Of a stretch of 64,000 nucleotides of DNA, positions 1 to 9,241 are shown piece by piece. Position numbers and translations under genes: made by a program. Within the stretch, counting starts at the first letter, position 1; every line of letters begins with the position of its first letter. A model generated the notes under the pieces. It worked only from the letters and a program-made list of their open reading frames with translations, ran no database searches and was not told where the DNA came from. Location of the stretch: contig URMA01000002.1 in assembly GCA_900548875.1 (NCBI GenBank), positions 1 through 64,000 of the forward strand. Reading direction: 5' to 3'. The stretch is from an uncultured Porphyromonadaceae bacterium (GTDB lineage Bacteria; Bacteroidota; Bacteroidia; Bacteroidales; Muribaculaceae).

Positions 1-71
1 CCTGCCGCTCCCGTGATGCCGACAATCTTCAGAAAGTCGCGTCGGTTTATATTCTTTTTATTGTGGTCCAT
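1..71 (-). CDS. Tat-exported protein, N-terminus only (partial)
   Basis: The gene begins at the ATG at 71 on the minus strand and runs off the left edge. Only about 24 residues are visible: a polar start, then a twin-arginine motif (NRRDFLK), then a small hydrophobic stretch (IVGITGAAG). This is a typical Tat signal for an exported, usually cofactor-bearing protein. It lies 18 bases after the stop of the polyferredoxin gene and has a strong ribosome binding site (AAAGGAGG), so the two are almost certainly one operon. A Tat-exported redox enzyme receiving electrons from the ferredoxin is likely. An aldo/keto reductase or another Fe-S oxidoreductase is possible but cannot be told from what is present. 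Confidence 0.75.
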   Translation of the reverse strand, partial: MDHNKKNINRRDFLKIVGITGAA

Positions 72-89
72 AGTTTTCCTCCTTTGTGG

Positions 90-1562
90 TTAGATGTTTC
101 TGTGGCGTTCGTGGCCTTCTACGTAAATGGCGCTGAACGGACGTGCCGGACAAAGATTCTCACAGGCACCGCAGCCGATGCAGCGTTCCGTGTTGACAAC
201 CGGTATTTTCAGCGATTCCTCGTTGTTGGGGTCGGACGGTACCATCTGGATGGCACCGCTCGGACAGTGGCGGGCGCAGTTGCCGCAGCTCACTCCGTCG
301 GTCAGTACCACGCAGTTGGCCTTTACCCATACGGCATGGCCAATCTGGATGCCGGTCTTTTCCTCGCGTGTAATCGGGCGGATGGCTCCTGCCGGGCAAA
401 CTTCCGAACATTTCGTACATTCCGGACGGCAGTAGCCGCGTTCGTACGACATTTCCGGCTGCATCAGCGTCAGCAGATTTCCCGACGGGCGCAGTACGCC
501 GTTCGGGCAGGCCGACACGCAGAGCTGACAGCCCGTGCAGTGCTGTGCAAAATGCTTGATGCTCAGCGAGCCCGGAGGTGTTATTCTTGTTGTGCGGTTC
601 GGAATCTTCTTGTCCTCGATGGCCGCGAGTCCGCCGTCCACTTTCTTTTCCTGTGCTTCAATCAAGCCGGTAGCCGCAACGGTAGCTGCGGTGGTGATGA
701 AGGTGCGGCGTGCCGTGTCCACCTCTTTCGGTGCGCTTTTTTCAGCACGGCGGCGCGTGTAGCTGATGGCGTGCTGAGAACATTTGTCAAGACAGTCGAG
801 ACACACCACACAGCGGCTGTAGTCGATGGTGTGGGCTTTCGAGTTGATGCAGGCAGCCTTGCAGTTGCGGGCGCAGAGTCCGCAGCCGTTGCACTTCGTC
901 GTATCAATGACCGGCTTCAGCCATGAGTAGCGCGAAATGAAGCCGAGGAAAGTTCCGACCGGGCAAATTGTGTTGCAATAGGTGCGGCCGTTGCGCCAGG
1001 CAAGGATTACGACGGCTACCAGCGTTACGGCAGCGATGATGAACGTGGGCAGACTTTTCATCCAAACGTCCACTGAATAGAACGCATAGCTGTCAGCGCG
1101 TTCGGCAAAGTAGGCGAGCACGTTGTTGCCCCATTGGTAGAGCGGCTGCAACAGGTTGTTGGCGATGCGTCCGAATGCCGCATAAGGGTCGAGCAGGGCG
1201 GCAAGTGAGCCGATGCCTGCCACAAGGGCAATGACAAACACGCCGAGCATCGTATAGCGAAGCCAGCTTACTGCCGGAGAATATTTGTAGGGCAGTTTTT
1301 TGCGGCGTTTGCCGAACCAGGCAACGATGTCCTGAAAGATGCCGAGCGGGCAGATGACAGAGCAGTACACTCTGCCCAAAAGGAGGGTAAGCACAAGCAA
1401 GGCTACAATGACTCCGACATTCAGCGCCAGCACAGCCGGAATGAATTGTATTTTAGCCAGTCCTCCTAACCAAGTGTGAATAGTTCCTGTAAAATCCAGA
1501 AACAGCAGGGTCACCAGTGCGAAAACGATGACCGCTACGGTTAATCTAATTTTGCGTAACAT
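90..1562 (-). CDS. NapH/NosR-like membrane polyferredoxin (4Fe-4S)
   Basis: A 490-residue membrane electron carrier. The N-terminal half has about five hydrophobic segments (about 7-25, 40-62, 104-123, 172-188) and two CxxxCP motifs (YCSVICP near 67-72 and YCNTICP near 196-201), as in NapH/NosR/CcoG-like proteins. Two ferredoxin clusters follow at about 224-262. The C-terminal third (about 340-475) carries four more Cys clusters of the CxxCxxxCP type. Between the two parts is a second Tat-like motif (ARRTFITTAATVAATG, from residue 284), which looks like a ferredoxin with its own export signal fused to a NapH-like protein. It probably moves electrons from the quinone pool or cytoplasm to an exported partner, the Tat protein encoded just downstream. 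The exact substrate is unknown. Confidence 0.85.
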   Translation of the reverse strand: MLRKIRLTVAVIVFALVTLLFLDFTGTIHTWLGGLAKIQFIPAVLALNVGVIVALLVLTLLLGRVYCSVICPLGIFQDIVAWFGKRRKKLPYKYSPAVSWLRYTMLGVFVIALVAGIGSLAALLDPYAAFGRIANNLLQPLYQWGNNVLAYFAERADSYAFYSVDVWMKSLPTFIIAAVTLVAVVILAWRNGRTYCNTICPVGTFLGFISRYSWLKPVIDTTKCNGCGLCARNCKAACINSKAHTIDYSRCVVCLDCLDKCSQHAISYTRRRAEKSAPKEVDTARRTFITTAATVAATGLIEAQEKKVDGGLAAIEDKKIPNRTTRITPPGSLSIKHFAQHCTGCQLCVSACPNGVLRPSGNLLTLMQPEMSYERGYCRPECTKCSEVCPAGAIRPITREEKTGIQIGHAVWVKANCVVLTDGVSCGNCARHCPSGAIQMVPSDPNNEESLKIPVVNTERCIGCGACENLCPARPFSAIYVEGHERHRNI

Positions 1563-1742
1563 GTTGAGTCTGTGTTTTACTGCAAAAATAAAGTAAGTTT
1601 TCTTTTTTCAGGCAGATGGATTGTGGTTTTTTTGAAAAAATTAACCGATTTCGCCACTCACTTGTGAAAAAGATGTCTGAAGTTTTTGTAAGTTGCTTTT
1701 TTTTACGATATTGCATGCGGATTACTACTTAAAACACAGATT

Positions 1743-2393
1743 ATGAAAAACAAGACGGTTTTATTGTTGTTGGGATTGTGCGTGCTGTTTTTGAGTGCGT
1801 GCAATGATGAAGATGGCTATCTGAAGGATGTCGACACTTCGAAGTGGGAAATCATGGATGCGCAGGACTGCAACGGGGTGGCGTTCTCGTTGGTTCCGTG
1901 TACGGACGACGAAGTGCCCTGCAATGATTTCAGCGAAGACCAGGCTGTGAATTTCATGCTGACGATTACGAATAACCTTGATGTGCCCATTACGATTATG
2001 GAAACCGACATTGATCCGGTTGGTGGCGACAGCTGGTCGCTGGTGAGCGTTACGGACGAAAACGGCAGTCTCAAGACGGACCTGTATACTCCCCATTGGT
2101 TGGCTGCCAACATGTTCTCCGTGGATATTTATCCCGGGGAGGTATATCCGATGAAGAGAGACCAGATAAAAACGCTGGCGTGGCACAAATGGCCGTCGGC
2201 AAAAGTTCCGGTTATTACCGACGATCAGCGCTATAATTGGGGCAACCGTCCGTATGTGACGAAAGGACTTTATAAAGGAGTGGCAAAAGCCGGCATACAG
2301 ATTTATGAGAGGGTGGAAGAAGGTGACCTTGTTTCCGCCAAGAAACTTTTTGTTGCCGATGTCGACCTCGCGGTGAATTTCGTGGTGCGATAA
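1743..2393 (+). CDS. Lipoprotein of unknown function
   Basis: A 216-residue protein with a lipoprotein signal peptide (hydrophobic core at about 5-17, lipobox LSAC, Cys20). The Cys is followed by NDED, an acidic stretch that in Bacteroidetes marks lipoproteins destined for the cell surface, so surface exposure is likely but inferred. The mature part has four more Cys in the first 45 residues and looks beta-rich. I recognise no family. It stands alone between the divergent polyferredoxin gene and a convergent MATE gene, and ends at a shared terminator. Confidence 0.8.
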   Translation: MKNKTVLLLLGLCVLFLSACNDEDGYLKDVDTSKWEIMDAQDCNGVAFSLVPCTDDEVPCNDFSEDQAVNFMLTITNNLDVPITIMETDIDPVGGDSWSLVSVTDENGSLKTDLYTPHWLAANMFSVDIYPGEVYPMKRDQIKTLAWHKWPSAKVPVITDDQRYNWGNRPYVTKGLYKGVAKAGIQIYERVEEGDLVSAKKLFVADVDLAVNFVVR

Positions 2394-2413
2394 TGTGCTG
2401 ACATATACAGACA

Positions 2414-2456
2414 GCTGCGCCCTGTTTCCGTTGGAGAAGCAGGGCGCAGCCGTTTT
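2414..2456. terminator. Bidirectional terminator between lipoprotein and MATE genes
   Basis: A perfect 11-bp inverted repeat (GCTGCGCCCTG at 2414-2424 and its complement at 2440-2450), followed by a T run on the plus strand. It lies between two convergent genes and can serve both. Confidence 0.85.
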
Positions 2457-3826
2457 TATTTTGTGTCAGTCGGATTGTGTCGGGTTTTCGCTTTTAGCCG
2501 TAAGGCATAGATGACTACGTAGAGAAACGTGAGTGTTTCCGCAGCGGGAACTGCCAGCCAGATGCCGTCGTCGCCCATGAGAGGCGGCAGAATGAGAAAA
2601 CTGGCAATCATAAAAACAAAACCCCGGAGAAGGGTGATGACTGTCGACGGTTTGGCTCTTTCTACGCTCTGGAAATAGCAGATGGCTATGATGTTGACGG
2701 CAAAGCACAGATAGCCCGAAGCAAACAGCGGCAGGCCGTGGACGGCAATTTCATAGGCATTGGTTCCTTCCACAAGGAAAAGTCCTGCCATTTGCGGAGA
2801 ACAGAAGCCTTGCAGGGCAGTGATGCCCGCGCCGCTGACACAGGCCGTGGCAAGGGCGATGCGCAGCGCTTCCCGGACGCGGCTGTGGTTGCCTGCGCCA
2901 AAGTTGTAGCTCATAATCGGCTGTGCCGACTGGCCGATGGCATTGTTCAGCATGAAAATCAGCGGAAACAGGTAGCAGGTGACACTGTAGGCCGCCACGC
3001 CGTCTTCTCCCAAGTTTCTCATAAACACATAGTTGCCCGTAAGCATCATGCAGGCGATGGCGGCTTCGCAGAGGAAAGTGGCCGACCCCAGTCGGCAGAT
3101 ATAGCGGATGTTGCGCCAAGTCAGTTCCATGCTTCGACGCGTAATCTTTATGCGGATGAAACGGATGCTGGATTTTTTCCCGAAAAGATAGACGACTACC
3201 ATCACGGCACCCACGATGTAGCCCAGACTCGTGGCGAGCGCCGCACCGAACATGCCCCAATGGCATTTGAAGATGAACACATAGTCGAGCACAATGTTGA
3301 TGATGGCGGGAATGGCGTTGCACACCATCGCATAGTTGGGCGAGCCGTCGATGCGGATGAAATACATGCCCAGCGTCAGCATGGCGCTGAATACCAGAAA
3401 CGGAACGAACCAGTAGATGTATTCCAGCGTTAGCGGCAACAATCGCTCGGAACTGCCGAGCAGCACGGCCACTTCGGGCGCGTAGAAGCATACCGGAATC
3501 CAGATGGCAAGCAGCAGGAGGACAAGAATGACGGTGGCCTGCGTGACGTTGATGCGCGCATTTTTCTTCTGTCCGCGCGAAAGGTGGATGGATGCCACTA
3601 CCGATGCGCCGGCGCCGAACATCATGGCAAAGCTGGTGTTGAGCAGAAACAGCGGCACCGTGATGTTGACAGCGGCAAGGGCGTCGCTTCCGATGCCTTT
3701 TCCCACGAAAATTCCGTCGGTGATGATAAATGCTGTGGAGAACAACATTCCCAACAGTGTGGGAATAAGCATTTTCCAAAAGATTCCCGATATTTTATTT
3801 CCCCCAAAGTCGATAGTTGCTTTCAT
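2456..3826 (-). CDS. MATE family efflux transporter
   Basis: A polytopic inner-membrane exporter of the multidrug and toxin extrusion family, about 456 residues, the usual length. About twelve hydrophobic segments are visible. The start (KISGIFWKMLIPTLLGMLF) and the SAFIITDGIFVGKGIG-type first repeat are typical. MATE proteins expel cationic drugs or metabolites using Na+ or H+. The reading frame extends 23 codons further upstream, but the ATG at 3826 is preferred: it has GGAAAGGA just before it and the family N-terminus starts here. The substrate cannot be predicted. Confidence 0.9.
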   Translation of the reverse strand: MKATIDFGGNKISGIFWKMLIPTLLGMLFSTAFIITDGIFVGKGIGSDALAAVNITVPLFLLNTSFAMMFGAGASVVASIHLSRGQKKNARINVTQATVILVLLLLAIWIPVCFYAPEVAVLLGSSERLLPLTLEYIYWFVPFLVFSAMLTLGMYFIRIDGSPNYAMVCNAIPAIINIVLDYVFIFKCHWGMFGAALATSLGYIVGAVMVVVYLFGKKSSIRFIRIKITRRSMELTWRNIRYICRLGSATFLCEAAIACMMLTGNYVFMRNLGEDGVAAYSVTCYLFPLIFMLNNAIGQSAQPIMSYNFGAGNHSRVREALRIALATACVSGAGITALQGFCSPQMAGLFLVEGTNAYEIAVHGLPLFASGYLCFAVNIIAICYFQSVERAKPSTVITLLRGFVFMIASFLILPPLMGDDGIWLAVPAAETLTFLYVVIYALRLKAKTRHNPTDTK

Positions 3827-3929
3827 TGATTGTCCTTTCCTGTTTCCGGGGTGCAAAGGTAGTGTTTTCTGTTCGTGTATTAAAATTTTCTTCATCTTTC
3901 GTATTCAAGTGAAAAATAGATTGAAAAAA

Positions 3930-3961
3930 TTTTAGGATTGTAAATTAAAGTGATAAATTTG
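3930..3961 (+). promoter_or_regulatory. Probable rnr promoter
   Basis: TAAATTTG at 3954-3961 matches the Bacteroidetes -7 consensus TAnnTTTG. A T-rich -33 region (TTTT at 3930-3933) lies 20 bases upstream. The predicted transcript has a leader of about 65 bases before rnr. Confidence 0.5.
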
Positions 3962-4033
3962 TAGAAATGGACGGTTGTGCGCAATAGTGCAATGACAGCC
4001 GGAGAGTCTGAAATTAGCATAACAAGATAAGAT

Positions 4034-6292
4034 ATGGCAACAAAAAGAAAATCAAAAGGTTCGAAGAAAGAGGACTTGAAGGCTCTGGTGGTCGATTACT
4101 TCAATGAACACGCCAAAGGGTCGTACAATTATAAGCAAGTGGCTCTTGATCTGGGCATAACCCGTCGGGAAAGCCAATATATGGTAGCTGACATTCTCGA
4201 CGATCTGACGCTTGCCGGTTTCCTCGTGGAACTCGTGCCGGGCAAATATCAGGCGAGTGAAATTACCACAACTTCCGAAGGGGTGTTCGTGCGCCGGAGC
4301 AACGGCAAGAACAGCGTGATCCTTGACAACAGCGAAGTGCCCATATTCGTAGCCGAACGAAACTCGATGCATGCCCTCAACGGCGACCGCGTGCGTGTGC
4401 ACCTGTGTGCGCAGCGCAAAGGTGTGGAGCCGGAAGCGCAGGTGGTGGAGATTCTCGAAAAGAAGGACCAGGTGTTTATCGGCACGCTGAAAGTGGACAA
4501 GAATTTTGCTTTTCTTCAGACCGACAGCAAGTATCTGGCATCCGATATATTCATTCCGAAAAGCAAGCTCAAAGGCGGCCAGACCGGCGACAAGGCCATT
4601 GCTCGTATCGTGGAATGGAACGACGACGACAAGAACCCGACCGGCGAACTGATTGACATTTTAGGCAAGGCCGGCGACAACAATTCGGAAATGAACGCCA
4701 TTCTTGCCGAATTCGGACTGCCGTATGTCTATCCGAAGAACGTGGAGGATGCCGCCAACAAGATTGATGCCGGCATTACACCCGAAGAAGTGGCGCTGCG
4801 CGAGGATTTCCGCGACGTGACTACCTTTACCATCGACCCGCGCGATGCGAAGGACTTCGACGATGCCCTGTCTATCCGCAAGCTCGACAACGGACGTTGG
4901 GAAGTGGGCGTACACATTGCCGACGTTACCCATTATGTGCATCCGGGTTCCATTATTGATAAGGAAGCCGAAAAACGAGCCACATCCGTCTATCTTGTCG
5001 ACCGGACCATCCCGATGCTGCCCGAACATCTGTGCAACGGCATCTGTTCGCTGCGTCCGGACGAAGAGAAACTGGCGTTCTCCTGCATCTTTGAAATGGA
5101 CGACAATGCCCACGTGCATGCCCACCGCATCCGCCGTACGGTCATCAAGAGCAACCGCCGTTTCACTTACGAAGAGGCGCAGGCCATGATTGAAGGCGGC
5201 GAAGGCGACTATAAGGAGGAAGTGCTCAAACTGAACGAGCTGGCACAACTGTTGCGCAAGCGCCGTTTCGAACACGGTTCCGTGAATTTCGACCGTTTTG
5301 AAGTGCGTTTCGACATTGACGAAACCGGGCACCCGATTGACGTATATTTCAAAGTGTCGAAGGAAGCCAACAAGCTTGTCGAAGAGTTTATGTTGCTTGC
5401 CAACAAGCAGGTGGCTACGGAAATCGGCTGTGTGAAAGGCAAGAAAAAGCCGAAAGCCTTCGTCTACCGTATTCACGACAATCCCGACCCCGACAAGATG
5501 ATGAATTTTGCCAGCATCGCCTCGCGTTTTGGATATAAGGTGAAGACGACAGGCAAGCGTTCGGATATGAACAGCTCGCTGAACAAGATGCTTGACAAGG
5601 TAAAGGGTCGCCCGGAAGAGAACCTTCTCTCTATTCTCGCCATCCGTTCCATGGCAAAAGCCGTATATTCGACCGTGAACGTGGGCCACTATGGTCTGGC
5701 ATTCGACTACTATACTCACTTTACATCGCCAATCCGCCGCTATCCCGACATGATGGTTCACCGTCTGCTTGACAGGTATCTCAACGGCGGACGTTCGGTC
5801 AACGCACAGAAGCTGGAAGACGAGTGCAAGCATTCGTCCGACATGGAACAGCTTGCCGCCAATGCCGAAAGAGCTTCCATCAAGTACAAGCAGGTGGAAT
5901 ACATGGCCGACCGTCTGGGCAAAATCTACACGGGCAGCGTTTCCGGCGTGACAGAGTGGGGACTTTATGTGGAACTTGACGAAAACAAGTGCGAAGGCAT
6001 GGTACCTATCCGCGACCTTGGCGACGACTATTATGAGTTCGACGAAAAGAACTATTGCCTGATAGGCCGCCGCAAAAAGCGCGTCTACCAGCTGGGCGAC
6101 AAACTTACAGTGCAGGTGGCGCGTGCCAACCTCGACAAGAAGCAGCTTGACTTTGCCATTGTCGACGAAAACGGGCAGCCGATGGTGGCCGTCAACAAGA
6201 ACGGTGACGTGCAGAAAGCCAACAAGCCGAAGAAAAACGAAAGTTCTTCCGCCAAAAGCCGTAGGGGCACGAAAAGCAAAAAACGCAAATAA
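4034..6292 (+). CDS. rnr: Ribonuclease R
   Basis: A 752-residue processive 3'-5' exoribonuclease of the RNB/RNase II superfamily, which degrades structured RNA and takes part in mRNA turnover and rRNA quality control. In order it has a lysine-rich N-terminus with a winged-helix-like segment (about 10-75), cold-shock domains (about 80-215), the RNB catalytic domain from about 255 with the acidic motif DPRDAKDFDDALSI (267-280) that binds the catalytic Mg2+, a C-terminal S1 domain (about 640-725), and a basic tail rich in Lys and Ser. The S1 domain and basic tail favour RNase R over RNase II. It is transcribed alone, with its own promoter. Confidence 0.95.
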   Translation: MATKRKSKGSKKEDLKALVVDYFNEHAKGSYNYKQVALDLGITRRESQYMVADILDDLTLAGFLVELVPGKYQASEITTTSEGVFVRRSNGKNSVILDNSEVPIFVAERNSMHALNGDRVRVHLCAQRKGVEPEAQVVEILEKKDQVFIGTLKVDKNFAFLQTDSKYLASDIFIPKSKLKGGQTGDKAIARIVEWNDDDKNPTGELIDILGKAGDNNSEMNAILAEFGLPYVYPKNVEDAANKIDAGITPEEVALREDFRDVTTFTIDPRDAKDFDDALSIRKLDNGRWEVGVHIADVTHYVHPGSIIDKEAEKRATSVYLVDRTIPMLPEHLCNGICSLRPDEEKLAFSCIFEMDDNAHVHAHRIRRTVIKSNRRFTYEEAQAMIEGGEGDYKEEVLKLNELAQLLRKRRFEHGSVNFDRFEVRFDIDETGHPIDVYFKVSKEANKLVEEFMLLANKQVATEIGCVKGKKKPKAFVYRIHDNPDPDKMMNFASIASRFGYKVKTTGKRSDMNSSLNKMLDKVKGRPEENLLSILAIRSMAKAVYSTVNVGHYGLAFDYYTHFTSPIRRYPDMMVHRLLDRYLNGGRSVNAQKLEDECKHSSDMEQLAANAERASIKYKQVEYMADRLGKIYTGSVSGVTEWGLYVELDENKCEGMVPIRDLGDDYYEFDEKNYCLIGRRKKRVYQLGDKLTVQVARANLDKKQLDFAIVDENGQPMVAVNKNGDVQKANKPKKNESSSAKSRRGTKSKKRK

Positions 6293-6340
6293 ACCGACGG
6301 CTTTTTAACAAATATGAAATAAAGATTTATTAAGGAATTA

Positions 6341-6378
6341 TTTCCATATTTGGTTTTAATGCGGTAATTTTGTACCGC
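6341..6378 (+). promoter_or_regulatory. frd/sdh promoter overlapped by a palindrome
   Basis: TAATTTTG at 6365-6372 is an exact -7 match; TTTC lies at 6341-6344 at the right distance for -33. An inverted repeat (GCGGTA at 6361-6366, TACCGC at 6373-6378, six-base spacer) is centred on the -7 box. A repressor or activator site, or a start-site hairpin, is plausible; which one is not shown by sequence. Confidence 0.55.
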
Positions 6379-6446
6379 AAAAAATAATTGTGTCGAGAAC
6401 AAAACATTATAAATAACCAATTTAATAACTTAAATTCAAAACTACT

Positions 6447-7136
6447 ATGTGGTTAACAAATTCATCCTTAGGAAGGAAAGTGGTTATGTCAGTGACCGGA
6501 CTTTTCCTGCTCCTATTTGTGACCTTTCACGTATTAATGAATGCGGTAGCTCTGATTTCACCGAGAGGCTATAACCTCGTGTGTGAATTTTTGGGAGCTA
6601 ACTGGTATGCTTTGATTGCTACAGTGATTTTGGCTGCCGGTTTCGTTTTTCACATCATTTATGCGTTCTGGCTTACATTGCAGAACCGTAAAGCCCGTGG
6701 TAACGACCGTTACGCAGTGACAACTCGCCCGAAAAGCGTTGAATGGGCATCGCAGAACATGCTTGTTCTCGGTATCATAGTTGTTGCTTTCCTGATTGTT
6801 CACTTGGCTCAGTTCTGGGCTAAGATGCAGCTGGTGGAAGTTATGCATCAGGTTGGCTGTGAAACAGGAGCCGTAGCTATGGCTCATGCAGCCGACGGTA
6901 TGCACCACATCCAGAATGCATTCGGCCAACTCTGGACATTGCCAGTTTACGTTATCGGTTTGATAGCATTGTGGTTCCACATGACTCACGGATTCTGGAG
7001 TGCATTCCAATCACTCGGTGTTTCCAACAACAAGTGGATTCCTCGCTTTAGAACACTCGGTAACTGGTGGTCGACTATCGTAGTTGCATTGTTCATCATC
7101 CAGGCTATCGTCTTCACTTGCCAATTTGCGGCATAA
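6447..7136 (+). CDS. sdhC: Fumarate reductase/succinate dehydrogenase cytochrome b subunit
   Basis: A 229-residue membrane anchor with five hydrophobic helices and conserved His residues (for example HVLMN, HIIYAF, HLAQF, HHIQNAF, HMTHGFWSAF) that ligate two b haems, as in the single-anchor cytochrome b558 type. It carries electrons between the quinone pool and the catalytic subunits encoded directly downstream. In anaerobic Bacteroidales the complex mainly runs as fumarate reductase, using menaquinol and making succinate; the direction is inferred from the group, not the sequence. First gene of a three-gene operon, C-A-B in order. Confidence 0.93.
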   Translation: MWLTNSSLGRKVVMSVTGLFLLLFVTFHVLMNAVALISPRGYNLVCEFLGANWYALIATVILAAGFVFHIIYAFWLTLQNRKARGNDRYAVTTRPKSVEWASQNMLVLGIIVVAFLIVHLAQFWAKMQLVEVMHQVGCETGAVAMAHAADGMHHIQNAFGQLWTLPVYVIGLIALWFHMTHGFWSAFQSLGVSNNKWIPRFRTLGNWWSTIVVALFIIQAIVFTCQFAA

Positions 7137-7188
7137 TGGAATTGTTCCATTCAATGATTCAATTTTAACACTTCAAATCTGTTGAGAA

Positions 7189-9204
7189 ATGGAAGAAAAC
7201 AAAAAACAAGCTGGCAAAATAGTTGACAGTACAAGCATAATGGGTCAATATGCCGTTTATTCGGACGAGAAAGTTGACTCAAAAATTCCAGAAGGTCCGA
7301 TTGCTGAAAAGTGGACCAATTTCAAAGCACACCAGAAGCTCGTTAACCCTGCTAACAAGCGTCACCTCGACATCATCGTTGTAGGTACAGGTCTTGCAGG
7401 TGCTTCTGCCGCTTCAACTCTTGGCGAAATGGGATTCAACGTATTGAATTTCTGTATCCAGGATTCTCCACGCCGTGCTCACTCAATCGCTGCACAGGGT
7501 GGTATCAACGCTGCCAAGAACTATCAGAACGACGGTGACTCCGTTTATCGTCTGTTCTACGATACTGTAAAGGGCGGTGACTTCCGTTCACGTGAAGCCA
7601 ACGTATATCGTCTTGCTGAAGTATCCAACAACATCATCGACCAGTGTGTTGCTCAGGGTGTTCCTTTCGCTCGCGAATACGGCGGTCTGTTGGCCAACCG
7701 TTCATTCGGTGGTGCTCAGGTATCCCGTACATTCTACGCTAAAGGTCAGACAGGACAACAGCTTCTTCTCGGCGCTTATTCTTCATTGAACCGCCAGATC
7801 AAGAAAGGTTCAGTCAAGTCATACGTTCGTCGTGAAATGCTCGACCTTGTTGTCGTTGACGGTCGTGCACGCGGTATCATTGTCCGCAACTTGATTACAG
7901 GCGAACTCGAACGCTACGCCGCTCACGCCGTTGTAGTTGCAACAGGTGGTTACGGCCGTGTGTTCTTCCTTTCAACTAACGCTATGGGCTGCAACGGTTC
8001 AGTTGCCGTTCAATGCTACAAGCACGGTGCTTACCTTGCTAACCTCTGCTTCACTCAGATTCACCCGACTTGTATTCCGAAACACGGTGAAAATCAGTCT
8101 AAGCTTACTCTTATGTCTGAATCACTCCGTAACGACGGTCGTATCTGGGTACCGGCCAAGAAAGAAGATGCTGAAGCTATCCGCGCCGGCAAGTTGAAAC
8201 CGACTCAAATCAAGGAAGAAGACCGTGACTACTACTTGGAACGCCGTTATCCGGCATTCGGTAACCTCTGTCCGCGTGACATCGCCAGCCGTGCCGCTAA
8301 GGAACGCTGCGATGCAGGTTACGGTGTAGGTACAGGCAACGCTGTATATTTGGACTTCTCTGAAGCAATCAACCGTCTCGGCCGCGACGTTATCGAAGCC
8401 CGCTACGGTAACTTGTTCCAGATGTACGAAATGATTACCGACGACAACCCATACGAAACTCCGATGATGATCTTCCCGGCTTCTCACTACACAATGGGTG
8501 GTATCTGGGTAGACTACGAACTCCAGACTTCAATTCCTGGCTTGTTCGCTATCGGTGAAGCCAACTTCTCTGACCACGGTGGTAACCGTTTGGGTGCTTC
8601 TGCTTTGATGCAGGGTCTTGCTGACGGTTATTTCGTACTGCCTTACACAATGCAGAACTACTTGTCAGACCAAATCAAGGTTAAACACCCGACAACTGAC
8701 GCTCCTGAATTCGTTGAGGCTGAAAAGAAGGTTCGCGCACGTATCGAACGTCTGATGAACATCAAGGGTAAACGCTCAGCCGACTCTATCCACAAGCAAC
8801 TCGGTATCATCATGTGGAACCTTGTTGGTATGGGCCGTACAGCTGAAAGCTTGATCAAGGCTATCGCTGAAATCGACGAAGTGAAGAAGGAATTCGACAC
8901 GAACTTGTTTATCCCGGGTGAAGCCAACACGCTGAACACTGAGTTGGAAAAGGCTCTCCGTTTGGAAGACTTCATTACTATCGGTAAGTTGATGGCTATC
9001 GATGCTCTTCACCGTAACGAATCTTGCGGTGCTCACTTCCGTGAAGAATATCAGACTCCTGATGGCGAAGCTCAACGTCGCGACGATGAGTACATGTACG
9101 TAGCTTGCTGGAAATATGCAGGTGAAGGTCAGAAACCTATCTTGTTGAAAGAGCCGTTGAAGTACGAAGCTATCAAAGTTCAAACACGTAACTATAAGTC
9201 TTAG
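7189..9204 (+). CDS. frdA: Fumarate reductase/succinate dehydrogenase flavoprotein subunit
   Basis: The 671-residue catalytic subunit, which interconverts fumarate and succinate. The FAD-binding Rossmann motif GTGLAG is at 66-71. The segment RRAHSIAAQGGINAA holds His98, the likely covalent FAD attachment residue. A capping domain and the active-site region (HPTCIPKHGE; RCDAGYGVGTG) follow. The first 25 or so residues are an extension; an alternative start at Met19 (7243) is possible, but the ATG at 7189 directly follows the cytochrome b gene and is kept. The gene is strongly biased toward preferred codons, like the ribosomal genes, as expected for high expression. Confidence 0.95.
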   Translation: MEENKKQAGKIVDSTSIMGQYAVYSDEKVDSKIPEGPIAEKWTNFKAHQKLVNPANKRHLDIIVVGTGLAGASAASTLGEMGFNVLNFCIQDSPRRAHSIAAQGGINAAKNYQNDGDSVYRLFYDTVKGGDFRSREANVYRLAEVSNNIIDQCVAQGVPFAREYGGLLANRSFGGAQVSRTFYAKGQTGQQLLLGAYSSLNRQIKKGSVKSYVRREMLDLVVVDGRARGIIVRNLITGELERYAAHAVVVATGGYGRVFFLSTNAMGCNGSVAVQCYKHGAYLANLCFTQIHPTCIPKHGENQSKLTLMSESLRNDGRIWVPAKKEDAEAIRAGKLKPTQIKEEDRDYYLERRYPAFGNLCPRDIASRAAKERCDAGYGVGTGNAVYLDFSEAINRLGRDVIEARYGNLFQMYEMITDDNPYETPMMIFPASHYTMGGIWVDYELQTSIPGLFAIGEANFSDHGGNRLGASALMQGLADGYFVLPYTMQNYLSDQIKVKHPTTDAPEFVEAEKKVRARIERLMNIKGKRSADSIHKQLGIIMWNLVGMGRTAESLIKAIAEIDEVKKEFDTNLFIPGEANTLNTELEKALRLEDFITIGKLMAIDALHRNESCGAHFREEYQTPDGEAQRRDDEYMYVACWKYAGEGQKPILLKEPLKYEAIKVQTRNYKS

Positions 9205-9241
9205 TAGAACCAGCCTTTAGGCATTAAAATTTTAGCTAATT

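Noticed and set aside
4661..5833. 390-codon minus-strand frame inside rnr
   Set aside because: Lies opposite the conserved RNB domain and has no recognisable family.
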